The notes under the pieces were generated by a model. It was not told where the DNA came from. It saw nothing but the letters and a program-made list of their open reading frames with translations, and searched no databases. Source: Danio rerio (Eukaryota; Chordata; Actinopteri; Cypriniformes; Danionidae). From it: DNA of 64,000 nt. Of this stretch, positions 36,901 to 49,843 are shown in pieces. The position numbers were made by a program, and so were the translations under genes. Each line of letters begins with the position of its first letter. Position 1 is the stretch's first letter. The DNA is taken from positions 9,638,501 to 9,702,500 of the forward strand of contig NC_133197.1 of the NCBI RefSeq assembly GCF_049306965.1, in the 5' to 3' direction.

Positions 36901-39900
36901 TCTTTCAGTCTCTACTAATGAGCTGATGATCTGATTCAGGTGTGTTTCGTTAAGGCGACATAGAAAATGTGCAGAGCTAGTGCTCCCCCAGGAATGTGGT
37001 TGAGAAACACTGTTCTAAACTGATGTTTTAAAGTAGTGCTAAACTAAATGTTTTAAGCTAGAGCTGGGCATTTTATTGCAATCTCATACACATATTTCAA
37101 CAATTAAGTGAAGTTTATTTATAAGCTAATTTCGAGAGGATCACATCCATACAAAATTGCCACGCTTAAGATCTGATTTCCTTAAAAACCAGTGATCTTC
37201 ACTGCCTGGCTGAGATACGATATAAAGTAGGCATCAGACCAAAAAAGAAGCACGGCATTAAATTATATTTTTTTCATGCCATGTTTTTAAAATATGGAAA
37301 TTAATTTTATCCCAATATTTTTAATGGAATTTCTGCGCTAGCCAACAAGCAAATATTTAATTCTATGTAACTGATTATATTTGAATTACATGTTGCTCTG
37401 CTGTAAAAGGAACCTTAAGAAATTGAAAACACATGAATAACACTTTAAACAACTGATGCTTTAACAACAGTTTTTCTCTTATGAACCATTACAAAGATCT
37501 AAATATTATTCAAAATGCATTTACATACAATAAAACAATTACTTGCATAAATTAATGTGTTAATGCATGTTAACTTGCCCAGCCCTATTTTAGGTTCAGA
37601 AAGCACAAATGACATAAGACATCAGCGACATTTTTAAAATTCCGTTACAGTTTACTGAAACTTTCCATAAATGATCTTACTACTTAAAAGTGAATCCCCA
37701 ACATCTTTCTACATAACCTGTGGTTGGTTAACTGTTCCAATCTATTAGCCCAACGATGATATCTGATAAATGGTCGAAGATTAAATGCATTTTCTTTCAC
37801 TTCTGAAAGCAATTATCTTATTTATTAAAATTTATTTAAATTTTTGTTTACAGCTCCGAATTTAATCTGATTCCAAATTTAAGTGACCGTCAAATTTACA
37901 ATTTGTATTCAAAATTATTATTGGATCACATTTGTTGTTCATATGAATCAATTAAGAGTTTTGATTTATATCTGATCTCATGCTTTTCAGTTATACGCTC
38001 AGGAGTTTTCATAATCTACAGGGCCGAGTTTTTCAAACGCTTTAACCTGGATCAAATTGGTCCAGATTTGAAAATCCCATGTTTTGCTATATGATCTATC
38101 TTACGTTTATGGTGTTTTAAAGGAACATTGGGTTGGATCACTGTGATACAAATACCACATTTTAGGATTACCAAATCCTGTTTACCAGAGCATTAAATGG
38201 AACCAACAGTGTAGCCTACTGGCTTAGCAAAGAAAAAAGGTAGGCCAAAAAAATAAATAAAATAAAAAAATAAAAAATACCAGTGGCCACAAACAGCCAA
38301 TAGCCCCTTTCACACATACAGACCTTTCCAGAAAATTACCGGCAATTTTCCGGAAAGGTCGTATGTGTGAACAGGTCCTTTTTGAAAATACCGGTAAATT
38401 CATTCTGGCTATTTTCCGGAAAGAGAAGTTGTAACATTACCGGCAATTTGCCGGAATGCTGCGCTGTGTGAATGCAGAAGGAAGATTGCTGGAATAAGCG
38501 CGAAAGTTGTTCACAATATTGATCATCCACAGAGTGTGTAATTTAGTCAAATGTTTACAAATACAAGCGCAGCCATTTAAAGCTCATTTGTGGTGAATGA
38601 TGTCAGAATTTACTGGTATTTTGGAATGGATGTGTGTGCTCTTTTCCTGAAAATTTCCGTAACGTCCTCGCCTGTGTGAACAGCAGTTTTTTGAATTTAC
38701 CAGTAAAGTCGTTCCGGAAATTTTCCAGATATTTACCGGTATCACTGTGTGAAAGGGGCTATTGTTTGCTTTAATAGTAAGAAACAGAAACTCTATAATC
38801 AACAAACATTTTGCATGTTTTAGGTTTTTCTAATACAATACTGCTTTGATATTGTTTTGTTGTTGCTATTCCATTAGAAGTGACATGCTTCATATACTGT
38901 AGGCTTCAAATATGAAGGAATTTATATATCATCAGTGACCATTAATTTTGTGACCATTCACTGACCATTCAAACTGAATCTACCCTTCTGATTGGATCAT
39001 GATAATCCTGTTTGTTAGATCACATAGATCCCAATCTGAGTTCAAAGTTTTGAAGAACGCAAAAGGCAGGTTTAGTCCAAATCAAATGAAAGATTGGATT
39101 ACATGGTCTAATCTTAACTCAAAACCCTACTTTTGAAAAACTCATTTCAAAGATTTGATCCAATCTGTGATCCAAAATCCCACTGGATTATTTTTGAAAA
39201 ACTGCGTCTAGAATATAATGATTTCAAGAGAATCCAGAATGAATCAAATATTAACACTTTATTTTCCAAGTAAAAGTGTATCATGCCAATTACAGAATCA
39301 ATCAATAAAACCCAATTCAGAAATATACAACGTCAAAAACTCACAGATGATTCTAACACTATGTAAGAGTATACAGATTGATAGTCAAGTCCAAATTATA
39401 CATTGGTCTGAATACAGACTCGTGCCCTGAGACATTTTTTCTAAAAGTCACGTCTTGTCTTCAGTTTCGTGCTTAAGTGAACCACGCTCTGGCACACCTC
39501 TTCCAATTGGGCCAAGTAAACTGCCCCTGAGCCCGATTCAGAGCACTCACACTTCTCAAATGATTCGGAAAATGGGCCTGGGCATGGTTCAGATAGCAGT
39601 GTGAGTACGCCCTAAATACCTTAGATCATCAATGAATGATTTTTTTTTGTTAGGTTAACCAGTGATTTAAGGAGCTACTCATCTGTGTGGGATTAAATCA
39701 AAGATTATTCAAAGAGAGGGAACAAAAACTTGTTACCAATCACACCTTATTTAAATCAGGCACCTAGACTGCAGCTTCACACAGGAAGTTTGGCCAGAGA
39801 AATAATGGTAGCTTTGACACAATCTGCATTGTAAAAGTGCTAATTGAATTGATCAATACCAGAGGGGAAGATAAGGTCAGGAATGTCTCAGGCTATTCTG

Positions 39901-41525
39901 AGCACATTCTCACCTTTTTCAGATTTCAGAGGTTTTATTGTCTTATTGCAGGGCACTGCATGGGCATTTTATTGCAATACACATATTTCAACAATGAATT
40001 CAAAATTAGTGTGTTGCCCACTTTCATTTTAAACAGTCTGAATGCACAAAAGTGCAATAACACTAAACAACTGAGGTGTTTTTACAGCAGTTACAACAGT
40101 TTTTCTCTTATGAGCCATTAAAAAGTGCTTAGTATTAATAAAAATGATGATAACACGCAATAAAATAATTGTCTGCATTATTTAATTAATGTGATAATGC
40201 AGGTAAAACATGTTAACATGCCACCTATGTGAAGTTAAAGTTGGCCCCCCACCCAAAAATATTTTGCTGCAAAAATATTTGTTTGTGCTATTTTGGTTTT
40301 TGAGATATTGAAATAATATTTATAGATTATTCAGCAGTCACACAGCATCACCACATGCTTCAAATTCCCCCCTAAATACTCACGTTCGTTTGTGCCAGTG
40401 AAAGTTCCGTTTGTGCTGTTTGTGTGTGCTATTAAAATATTTTACATTAAATTATGGGCGTTTTTTGCTATTTGGGAAATTTTTTGTTATTTCTGCTGAG
40501 AATTTTGTAAAAAAAAAAATCTGTGGAATTATTTTGGGATTATCGTAACTAAAAACTTATGAAATGGAAAAAAGTAGCCTTTTAACTCTTATTTATTGTT
40601 TACAATGCAAACCCATCAAGATCCACTTTTTTGATAAACAAAGCAAGCCTATCATATAATAAATCAACTAAAAGACAGAACATATTACTTTACAAACTGT
40701 ATTGTAATTAAATCAAATGAACACGTTTTTATAAGTCAATAATATTGCTGATGTTAATTTAAAAACTGAATAAATATAAATTTGCACAAGTAAAAAAAAA
40801 AGACTCAATGATGGGCTAAAAATTTGCGGATTCCATGTGAGCCTAGCGACGTCACCAGCTCCCCAACATGCTCCAAATTTAATGACCTACAAATATTAAG
40901 ATCTCAAAAACCTAAACAGCACAAATGAATATTTTCACAGCACAAACTAATGAGACTATTTAGTTTTGTGTTTGGTTGGGGTCCAAATTCACAGAGGTTA
41001 ACAAGCCCTATTGTAAACATAAGTTCAGAAAGTAACACAAATATAACTACAGATAAGAGATGTCTTAGATATTTTTTAAATGTTACATTTTACTGAAACT
41101 GTTTATAAATGGTTTTCACACATGTAGTTAGTTAACTGCATTCAGCAAGACTGTTACCAGTTATTACCAAACTCTAATTTCAATGAATGTCCACAATTTA
41201 AGAGAAAAGAAAAGCTTTTCAGTAACTATACACCAGGTTTTGTTTAGTCTGATACCCTGCTTGCTAGAAAAAGGCAAATTCAAATTTAGCCCCATTTTAA
41301 AAAATTCTGAAGTTTAGTAAACCTATAAATCACACATGAAATCAAAGCAAATAAAACAGCTCAAGTTGATTTAATGCTAAAAATCACCTTTAACTACACC
41401 TACAAAAACAGCTATAAGTCTTATGGCGTTGATATTCAATATTGTTCTTTAAGACAGAATAATCACTGACCTCTCTGTTCTTCAGCATCTTCCTGCTCCA
41501 TTCTGCAATGTTGTGGATCGCTCAT
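33980..41525 (-). CDS. Zinc-finger gene B: large FiNZ-C2H2 protein, 789 aa, about 23 fingers
   Basis: Coding exon 1 is 41471-41525 (MSDPQHCRMEQEDAEEQR, phase 1, donor GTCAGT). Coding exon 2 is 33980-36294, after TTTCAG, continuing the FiNZ motif as ELMEENNDKQTEAEEN. A basic spacer follows (about residues 35-85), holding one or two decayed fingers (GNECGKSFSQKSQ lacks its histidines). Then come about 21 well-formed C2H2 fingers, with three irregular spots: a finger two residues short (CGKSFRQNLGRH), a decayed finger (GDQRGVSFAQKQPRK) and a merged one (CGKKFLLKLSLINHQCG). Fingers 17 and 18 are nearly identical, as are 8 and 9, which points to recent internal finger duplication. The last fingers resemble those of the other genes, but the tail (KEKEQSV) differs, so B is a separate subgroup. 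The long intron is full of hAT-type elements. No non-coding first exon was found. Confidence 0.92.
36375..37012. mobile_element. hAT-type element with perfect 8-bp duplication
   Basis: Ends CAGTGTTTCTCAACCATG and GTGGTTGAGAAACACTG are inverse copies. TTCTAAAC flanks both sides (36367-36374 and 37013-37020). It contains another element at 36558-36886. Confidence 0.92.
36558..36886. mobile_element. Nested MITE with AGCTGCGGTCACACT ends
   Basis: Left AGCTGCGGTCACACT and right AGTGTGACCGCAGCT are exact inverse copies. A short internally deleted relative lies at 9033-9117. Confidence 0.88.
37059..37587. mobile_element. hAT-like element carrying an R1 end fragment
   Basis: Ends TAGAGCTGGGCA and TTGCCCAGCCCTA are inverse copies; flanks TTTTAAGC and TTTTAGGT share 6 of 8 bases. 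Inside, 37107-37150 is the left end of the R1 repeat (AAGTGAAGTTTATTTATAAG). A related copy lies at about 39954-40220. Confidence 0.7.
38298..38764. mobile_element. MITE with CAATAGCCCCTTTCACAC ends
   Basis: Exact inverse ends CAATAGCCCCTTTCACAC and GTGTGAAAGGGGCTATTG. The interior has many inverted CCGGAAA/TTTCCGG words, so it can form a complex hairpin. Confidence 0.9.
38765..39953. other. Intron of gene B, no gene
   Basis: AT-rich intron sequence; short open frames have no family features. Confidence 0.5.
39954..40220. repeat. Partial hAT-like copy related to 37059-37587
   Basis: Shares GGGCATTTTATTGCAAT, CACATATTTCAACAAT and CAACAGTTTTTCTCTTATGA with the element at 37059-37587, in the same orientation. 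The right end is degraded (TGTTAACATGCC). Confidence 0.65.
40229..41002. mobile_element. Fold-back element with long imperfect inverted arms
   Basis: The left arm runs from GTTGGCCCCCCACCC past GGTTTTTGAGATATT; the right arm carries the inverse (AGATCTCAAAAACC ... GGTTGGGGTCC). The arms are roughly 130 bases with many mismatches, and the 450-base interior is AT-rich. No open frame. Confidence 0.75.
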
Positions 41526-44329
41526 GTCCTCGCTGTTCCTTTTGACTCCTTCACTTGAAGACTGATGGGGATTATACAGCAGGTATTGGTGAATTGCTGT
41601 GGGAGGACTTTCGCTGAAGATTAAGTGTTGTGGGAGGAGCTTCACTGCTGTGGGAGGAGCTTCACTGAGGCAGAAAGAGCAGATCTTCATATACAAGTAA
41701 AACAGAAGTCATGTACTAAATTGATGGTTTTGTTATTTATCAAATTTCTCATTACGTTGTTTATATGAAGAAGTAAACTTAAAATTGTTTTAATAATAGA
41801 GTTTAACCACAAAAGAGTTTAAGATCAGGATTTCCACTCTCTTTAAGAAATAATTTTCCAGGATAATTCTGGGACATTTCCATAAGCTTTTTCATGTACT
41901 TTGTAAAAGGAGTTGGTCAAAAATGAGGATCATATTGCCATTGCACAATAGAGGTCTGTCATCATATCTAGCCTTACAAATAGTTAGTTGTTATAAACTT
42001 CAAAATTCAGGAAGAAATCCAGGATAAAGGATTTTTTCCAGGACAATTGGGTCATTTTTAATCAATAATTTCCGTCACCAGAAAACAAACATCCAAATCA
42101 GTATTTCCCAAACATTGTTCCTAAAGGCACATAAACAGTATTTCCAACCTCTCCGTAATCAAACACACCTTAATCAACTCAGCAAAACTAGGAAGAGACT
42201 CCAAAACCTGAAGTTAATGGGTCAGATAAGGGAGACATCCCAAATTTGTACTGTTGTGCCTCAATGAACAGGGTTGGGAAATACTGCTCTAAATTTCGCT
42301 GTTTTCCAGGACAAGTGGGAACCCTGAACATTCAGAAAGTGTACTCCACCCGACGAGCTGATGATCTGACAACAGAATCACCCTGAGCCATTTACACTTT
42401 CCTTAAAGAGCCAGACAGATTATCCCACAAGTGTTGACACTCAGAATAACAATGGGCATTTGCATTGAGGTTGATCAGTGGATCTGGAGAGCCTGTGGGA
42501 AACAGGAGGTCATTTAAATGAACAACCCTAAAAGAAGACACCCCCCCTGCAGTGGCTTTCACAAATCTCTGTTGTTGTTATCCTTATTAACCTATATCTG
42601 AGGTGATGAGTACGCAACACAAGTCACGCTGAAATATTTCAAATGATACCAGACATCAATTGCAGTGACACAGAACTTAGTAATCAGTAATGATCTTTCT
42701 GAGTGATCTTGGTGGAGAGGAGAATGTTTGAAGGGAAGAAAGAGGGGGAGAAAGAACAAAGGTGAACGAGGTTATGTTCGTTTACTGTGGTTGTGTTGTC
42801 CTTTGCGATGAGATCAAATAACCTGAGGTATCTCGCACCGTCTTGCAAAGTAGTCCGTCTCCAGGATGATCAGCTATCTTCATTTGATCTGCTTGGTTGG
42901 AACATAAACTGGATGTTGAAAGTGTAAAAGCATATTCTCAAAACTGTTGTTTCTTTCACAATGTGAGACAAATATTCATCCATACTACATAAATACCATT
43001 GTACATAGAGGATATTTACTGTAGTTTTTCCCATGCGGGGGAAAAATGAAACATAAAAAAAGTTTTAAATCTCTTATCCTTATTTTTCCAACTGCTAACT
43101 TTTTTCAAACCTTTGCTTTAATAGTTTAACAAATAAATTGTGGTTTTCAAGAAATTGCGGTTTAGCACAGGCATAAAAACAATTACCACTATAGCTTTAG
43201 AAAAACATACCTACTGACCACTTAATCGATCTTACTGTTTTTGTCTTGTCTACATTTTGACATTTAAACTTCTTAAACTTATAATAATCAATATGTATTT
43301 TGAAATATATCTTTTAGTAAATAATCAAATCTCATACAAAGGTTTTTAGAAAATGTAAATAAATATTATAATTATTAGTATAGCTTTGTAATAAGCAGTT
43401 GTTATCGCAAAATAAATCCTGTCAAAGTGATGTAAAACCCTGATCACAGTCTTTTTGGTTTATTCTGTTATAACAGTCAACTGAATTTAATATAAATATA
43501 CTAATATTAATTTATCGGGCAGATAACTTGACATATTGGTAAAAAGGAAATTTTCAACATAAACACAGAATTATATCACCTGATGTGAGATTGACTGATT
43601 TGATCGGACAGAATTATTCTTTATAACGCAAGTGTGAAGCTGACACGGTTCACTTTATGAAAATAATATATTTTATTTTTATTTCATGTGTAGATAAATG
43701 ACAGAAACAATGCATTTTGAGTTCATATGAAGCTCTTTAAATTTATTTACAGTTATTAAGTGTCTTCTTAATAGTTTAATTTTATGTTACTGTGAATTCA
43801 TATCTACAAGAATAGAAAACAAACAAACAAAAAACTCGTACATCTTAAGTGCTTTTTCTTCAATTTCTCTATAAACAGATTGTGGAGCCTTGGTACTGAT
43901 AACAATAAGAAGAGTTTAATATATGTTAAAGTTTATTAGTGTTGGGGAAAGTTACTTTTAAAAATATTACAATCTTGTGACATTTCTTTTAAAAAATAAA
44001 GTATGGCATAAAGGAAAGTCACTTTTTTCATACATGATGGGCTTACTTGCTAAAATATATAAACGCATATATTTTTGAAACATTTACAACTCTTTTACAG
44101 AAAAAGTGGAAAACCTCTGTCTTAAGGAAATGTTAAATCTGTAAAGTTGAAGCTCAGATCAAAACAAATTTTCAGAGCTCCATTAAAAATTGTACGATTA
44201 AAATTAATTAAATATCTGTTTTTATATGATTGAGATGAATAAATAGAAATTACAATAGGTATCATATTTACACATTTCATATGCTACACATCAACAAATG
44301 ACAACAAATTAGATAAAGTAACTGCTTTT

Positions 44330-44363
<34 letters not shown>

Positions 44364-44830
44364 GACCAGTAACTGAGCCAGGCATGGGACCATAACAGTT
44401 TTTTAAGGTTTACCAGTTTGGAAAAGTCAAGGTTTTAAAACCGCTAAAGTTTTTTGTTATACCATTCCTGTACGATTTTAATGTGTTAATTTGCAACAAT
44501 TTTTTTATACTTTTTTTCTCTTCTAGCAGAAAAGAACCCACTACAATCAAAAGCTCCTGATAAGTCCACAATTCATTAAACATCTGAAAAACAAGTAATT
44601 TATGCATCAACATCCAAGCATGCTATAGACCAGAACAGTGCAGTGGCTTACTCTATATGCCAAGAAAAGAAAGATATGCAAAAACGCATTTACAAGATGT
44701 GTAGAAATCAGTGTTTTTAAAACTAACAAAGACAGCAGAAGTCAATGATTTATAATCAAAAATGTATTCAAAGTTAAATATGATTTTTCAGTTTAATTTT
44801 TGATGAATAATTTAAAACTCTTCCTGGTGG
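41526..44830. other. Upstream region of gene B
   Basis: Mostly AT-rich. 41526-41690 is probably the 5' UTR part of the first coding exon (GAGCAGATCT and GGAGCTTCACT words occur at the same place in the other genes). A MITE with ends CAGTATTTCCCAAACATTG and the inverse lies at 42099-42286. A poly-T run lies at about 44333-44362. No non-coding first exon was identified. Confidence 0.5.
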
Positions 44831-44839
44831 TACATTTTT

Positions 44840-45870
44840 AAAAATGTCCATCAAAGTACTCTCCTTAAATTGTCAAATGGAATTTAAACTTCTACATTCC
44901 AAAGAAATATGTTTGATGGTAAGATCAGCCTGGCAGAAATTACATATAGGTGATTCTTCATTATTCAGTAAATATAAATGTGTCAACCGACCATCTGATC
45001 ATGCCTGGTCTCAAAATGATAATTTGCTAAATGTTTTTTATTTATTTTTGGGTTAATTTCATGTAAATTATTATTTTTTCAGTTGTCCCATTCCCTTTGC
45101 CATGCTTTGTTTATGTACAAATTGATAGTGGGTTTCAAGTCCTCAGGAGGAATTAAACATTCGGTCACATTCAAGGAGATAGCCTGTTTTGCTGCTTCAT
45201 CTGCCATCATTCCATGTAGTCACATATGACCTGAAATCCAACAGAAGATAATGTTGAACTTCTGACTTTACAGTGTTTTCATTTTCTTTACAATCATGGA
45301 CATTATGTGGTGATCACACTTAGAAGCTTTGAGTGCTGGAAGACCGAATTTGGGAATCTGTGCAGATTAAAAAGTTATGATGCTGTGTCCTGTCCATTTG
45401 TTATAAAGCCATATTTATTGCTACGCTTCTGCTGTGTAAATTGAACTTTCTCCTGAAATCTGAGTACCAAAGACATCATATTTAAACACTACTGCTGCTG
45501 TTACTCCTTTATCTGTTTTCGATCCATCTGTATATATGGTTTCATGATGAGGGAGACTGTCTGTTATTTGTTTGACTTCTTGTTTGTATTCATTTGGGTG
45601 AGTGGAGAACTTCTTCTGTTTTGTTAAGTTCCATAAGATTCTTATTTTTGAGTTGCACCAAGGAGTGTGAAAGCTTTTCCATAGTAACACCCATATTCTT
45701 CAGGTGGGGTTTCATACGAATTCCAAAAGGACTGATATAGTTGGGTCTGTCTTCATACAATTGGTTGGGTTACCTCTTTTTGATTTCAGTTTGACAGCAT
45801 ATTGGAATCTTGGGACAGGAGAAGGATCCACCGGTTGTGTCCATTATCTGGGAAACTAAGGATGCATTTG
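44840..45870 (-). mobile_element. LINE fragment, I/Nimb-like, with RNase H domain
   Basis: The clearest frame, 45421-45690 on the minus strand, reads ETIYTDGSKTDKGVTAAVVF and ends SSIYTAEA, the start of an RNase H domain with its catalytic Asp and Glu motifs. Downstream pieces in broken frames give a GHM...ADEAAK-like motif and an HTRL-like C-terminal region. RNase H after the reverse transcriptase is typical of I-type LINEs; the clade call is tentative. It is a 5'-truncated dead copy just downstream of gene C. Confidence 0.75.
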
Positions 45871-45964
45871 GAGGCTGCGTTTAAAGGAGCCTTTGAATTT
45901 TTTTAGAAATGAGCGCACTTCGAATGCATCCTTCGAAGGATGCATCCTCTGAAATGAGACAGAG

Positions 45965-48900
45965 CTATTGTGTTTTCTTACACTTTGCTGCTTTCAAATG
46001 CTGATGCAGATTAGACAAATAAATGAACCTCTTCCCACATGAGCGACAGTGATATGGCCTCTCTCCAGTGTGAACCCTATAATGTATTTTCAGACATTCC
46101 GGCCGTTTAAACGTCTTGTCACAGTGTGAACATTTATACGGTTTTCCAACAGTGTGAACTCTGGTGTGCAGAGTCAGTGCGGACACAGTAAAAAAAGTCT
46201 TCCCGCATTCAGAGCAAATGTGATTCCTTTGACCGGTGTGTGTTTTCTCGTGTATTTTCAAATTACCAATCAGCCTGAAAGCCTTTGCACAGAAAGAGCA
46301 CACATACGGCTTCTCCTGTGTGTGAACTGTCAGGTGCTCCTTCAGGGCGTCCGCCTTGAAGAACTTCTTACCGCACTGGTCACAGTTAAACGGTCTTTCG
46401 CTAGAATGAGTCCGCAAATGCTCTTTTAACACTCTCGACTGTCTGAAACTCCTCCCACACTGATCACAAGCATACAGGTTTTCTCCAGTGTGGATTGTCA
46501 TGTGATCAGCAAGGTTGCGTTTTCTTGTGAAACTCGTCCCGCACTGTTCGCACGTGAAAGGCTTTTCTCCGGTGTGGATTATCAGGTGTTCATTGAGAAC
46601 ATGTTTCTGTTTGAACGTCTTCCCGCATTGAGCACACGTATGTGGATTCCCTCCGGTGTGGACTTTCATGTGGTCATCGAAGTTATCTTTGAGTCTGAAA
46701 CACTTCCCGCACTGATCACAAGAGAAGGGTTTGATTCGTGTGTGGTTTTTCACGTGATCGTTAAAGTTTCCTTTATGCCTAAACTTCTTCCCGCACTTCT
46801 CGCATTCATACGGCTTCTCTCCGGTGTGGATTTTTCTGTGTTCAGTAAGAGTGCCCTTGTGTTTAAACTTCCTCCCGCACTCATCACATGTGTACGGCTT
46901 TTCCTTAGTGTGTATTTTCATGTGTTCGGAGAGGCTTTCTTTCAGCATGAAAATCTTCCTGCATTGAACGCATGTGAACGGCATCTGTACAGCCGTGTGG
47001 GTTTTCATGTGTTCGTTAAGGTTTGCTTTTAGTGTGAAGATCTTCTCGCACTTATCGCACGCAAACGGCTTCGCTCCCCTGTGAAATTTCATGTGAAGAT
47101 TGAGATTTTGCTCGCATGGGAAAGTTTTTCCACACTGAGGACAGGTGAAGGATATCTTTGCTGTACTTTGCAAAGAGGATTTCTCCTCGGTTTTAACGTC
47201 AGTATGGTCCTTCTCTGATTTAATCAGTTCTTCAATCTTCTCATCGTCTTTCAACGGGTCTAAAATGTTAAAGAGGATGAAAAAGGGATTTTCGTTAAGT
47301 CATTTACGATAAATAAATCCAAAAATCGTGACTGACAAATGTAAATAAAAGTTTAGATACTTTCACTGCATTCAATTGGATACATTAACCAACCAGTTAT
47401 TTGTTTCACTTTACATGTACAAATTACATGTTTTGTAGTGAGAACTATTAAATAATAAACAGTTTAAAAGTACTAAAATTATTTCTTAAAACTTGAATAT
47501 TTTTCCCATTATATTAATAGTAATAATAATAATTAGGGCTGGGCGATTAATCAGAAAGTATTAATCGACATTCAGAACCTATAATCAATCAAATATTTTC
47601 AGGTAAATTTTTTCAATTACTTTCCCTACTGTCTGTGGAGTCACGTGACCTCGCTCTGTTAAGATGTAAAATTCTGCGTCAAACACACAGGTTTGGTTCG
47701 ATGCAGCCTTTGCATGCACCTCTCAAAAAATGTAACAACACGTCTCATGTTTGCAATATGAAGATGATTGGAGATGCCTTGAGATAGCATATTTCAATTT
47801 CAATAAAATTATTACTTAATTTAATATTTTTGTTTACAGAATTCAAGAAATTCACGGTTTAAAATATTATTTAGATGATATACTAGAGTTATTTTATTTA
47901 GAAGATATACTGCTTATTTTCTACTTTTAATATAAAAAATATGTATATATTTTGTTTCCAAAAGCGCAAGTTACTCACATGTGATTGTTGGTATTAGGCA
48001 GAGTGTGTTTTAATTTCAGGTGTTCAGTGTTGATGTTTAATAAATAATCTTAGATAATAGATAGTGTGAGTCTCCTTTAAATATTTTGAAATCAAGTAAT
48101 GCACCCTTCTCTTACTTGTAATTTGTGAGTATATTTACTGTACAAAACTTGAACTATAAGGACAAAAATAATCATTAAAATAATCATTGATTGTTTTGTG
48201 GAAAGTTAAAATGTTCAATTAATCTAATTTCTGATTTTAGGCCAATTCTCCCAGCCCTAATAATTGTTACAATAAATTTCCAACATAAACAGGAATGAAG
48301 CATCAAAATTTTTGTAACATAGAACCATTAACCAGATGAAGATAAATGTAAATTAAAAAGCTCAGAAATATCTAGTCTGAGATGCTCAATTATTGTAAAT
48401 GTTCTATCAATGAGAATGTTTCTTAAATTTTCTCAAGTTTGATATAATCCAAAAGTAATAGCTCCATTTGGTTTTATAATTCATGTTAAGTTATTACCAA
48501 ATTAGTTTCCCAGAGATGGGTTGTAGATGGAAGGGCATCCGCTGCGTAAAATCTTGCTGGATAAGTTGGCGGTTCATTCCGCTGTGACGACCCCGGATTA
48601 ATAAAGGGACTAAGCTGACAAGAAAATGAATGAATGAATGTATTACCAAATTAGGATATATTTTTAGCTTTTTAGCAGTGGCCACTGTCCCACTGGCTTG
48701 CATGATTCAGGACCCGTAGAGCTGCGCATCGATGGATTTGCTCCTCAGTGTTTGAATATTAAACCACACTGAACGGAGCTAAACTGATCTGAACTTTAAC
48801 TCTGAAAACTGAACACACACACACTGTTTCAATTTACTATAATATTCTATGTGAAGCTGCTTTGACACAATTTACATTGTAAAAGCGCTATACAAAGAAA

Positions 48901-49257
48901 GGTGAGTTTAATTTAATTTAAAGCAACATTTTAAATTAAGCAACTAGTGACAATATACATACAACAACAGTGTCCATAAAAGCTTAATTGTTAAATCTCA
49001 TAACTTATTATTTACTTTAAATATTCTTTAAGTGAGTCATACCACATGAAGATTATTATTATTATTATTATTATTGAACGTTTTTCTTCCACACTATGTC
49101 ATTGCATTTTAGATTAAAGAGTTTTAACATTAATAAGACAACTTTGTTTCTGTCTGCAACCAGCATTTCTGAAGAATCATTTTGAGGAAAGCAAGAAAAA
49201 ACACATACCTATTTGTTGTTCGGTCTCTTCTAGTTTTATACTGCAGGGTTCATTCAT
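45965..49257 (-). CDS. Zinc-finger gene C: FiNZ-C2H2 protein, 447 aa, 14 fingers
   Basis: Coding exon 1 is 49209-49257 (MNEPCSIKLEETEQQI, phase 1, donor GTATGT), six bases shorter than in the other genes. Coding exon 2 is 45965-47259 after TTTTAG and continues DPLKDDEKIEELIKSEKDH, a diverged FiNZ motif. There are 14 fingers. The first (CPQCGKTFPCEQNLNLH) and the last four (CSECGKTFFTVSALTLH, then CSHCDKTFKRPECLKIH) follow genes A and E, but the tail is KCKKTQ. Several linkers are off-consensus (TAVQMP, TRIKP, TGGNP), which may loosen binding there. A non-coding first exon lies at about 49844-49925. The intron holds an hAT element, a DANA tail and, near the first exon, a 78-bp palindrome. Function as a DNA-binding repressor is inferred from the family. 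Confidence 0.92.
47535..48257. mobile_element. hAT-type non-autonomous element
   Basis: Left end AGGGCTGGGCGATTAAT and right end CCAATTCTCCCAGCCC are imperfect inverse copies. TAATAATT flanks both sides (47527-47534 and 48258-48265), though the left flank lies in an (AAT)n tract, so chance is possible. No transposase frame. Confidence 0.85.
48506..48640 (+). mobile_element. DANA-type SINE, 5'-truncated
   Basis: Only the last 135 bases (from CCCAGAGATGGGTTG to the GAATGAATGAATG tail) are present, as expected from incomplete reverse transcription. Confidence 0.92.
48690..48915. repeat. Interspersed repeat (TTGACACAATTTACATTG type)
   Basis: Shares TGTGAAGCTGCTTTGACACA, ACATTGTAAAAGCGCTATA and the GATCTGAACTTTAACTC part with an opposite-strand copy at 58245-58545. 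A common fish repeat; family not named. Confidence 0.7.
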
Positions 49258-49556
49258 GTTTTCGATGTTTTTTCGGTGTTCTCTAATTTTCTTTATGTGT
49301 AAGCTGATGAAAACATTCCAGCATTTGTTGTTTTACAGCAGTGAATGGAGCTTCACTAATGCCAAATACTGTGGGATAAGAGAAGTCAAAATCAAAATCT
49401 ATTTTTACATCTTTTCCCCCATTCTTGTAATTTCAGAATAATGGGACCACTTCATTTATCAAAGAAATAAATAACTAATATACATATAATTTTAATCAGA
49501 GATTAAAAAAAGCTATATTTTAATTATTCTACTATCAAACCTTCGCCACAGATTAC

Positions 49557-49634
49557 CTTGTAATAATTGAAATGTGTAAGATGTCAATCACAAGATCTTG
49601 TGATTGACATCTTACACATTTCAATTATTACAAG
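49557..49634. repeat. Perfect 78-bp palindrome
   Basis: Bases 49557-49595 are exactly reverse-complementary to 49596-49634, with no spacer. The centre is CAAGATCTTG. The arms include TCAATCACA and AATAATTG. The bases just outside do not pair. It lies in the first intron of gene C. Confidence 0.97.
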
Positions 49635-49843
49635 ATACATTCGGAAAATACACAACTATTGCTTTAAATATCTAAATAATAAGAATAAATAATACAATTA
49701 TTTTAGTCAGCATAGATGCATAACGGCACTCTTCCAGGTGGAAACAACATAGAAATAACGAGGTGTAATTGCTTTAATAAACGGTGTTTTTATAATTGTA
49801 AAATACAAAGTTTACACAAAAAATACCACGGCTAACTTCTTAC

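Noticed and set aside
41463-41696. 77-residue frame as a separate small protein
   Set aside because: Only its last 18 codons are used: they are the first coding exon of gene B, starting at MSDPQHC. The upstream part is probably 5' UTR.
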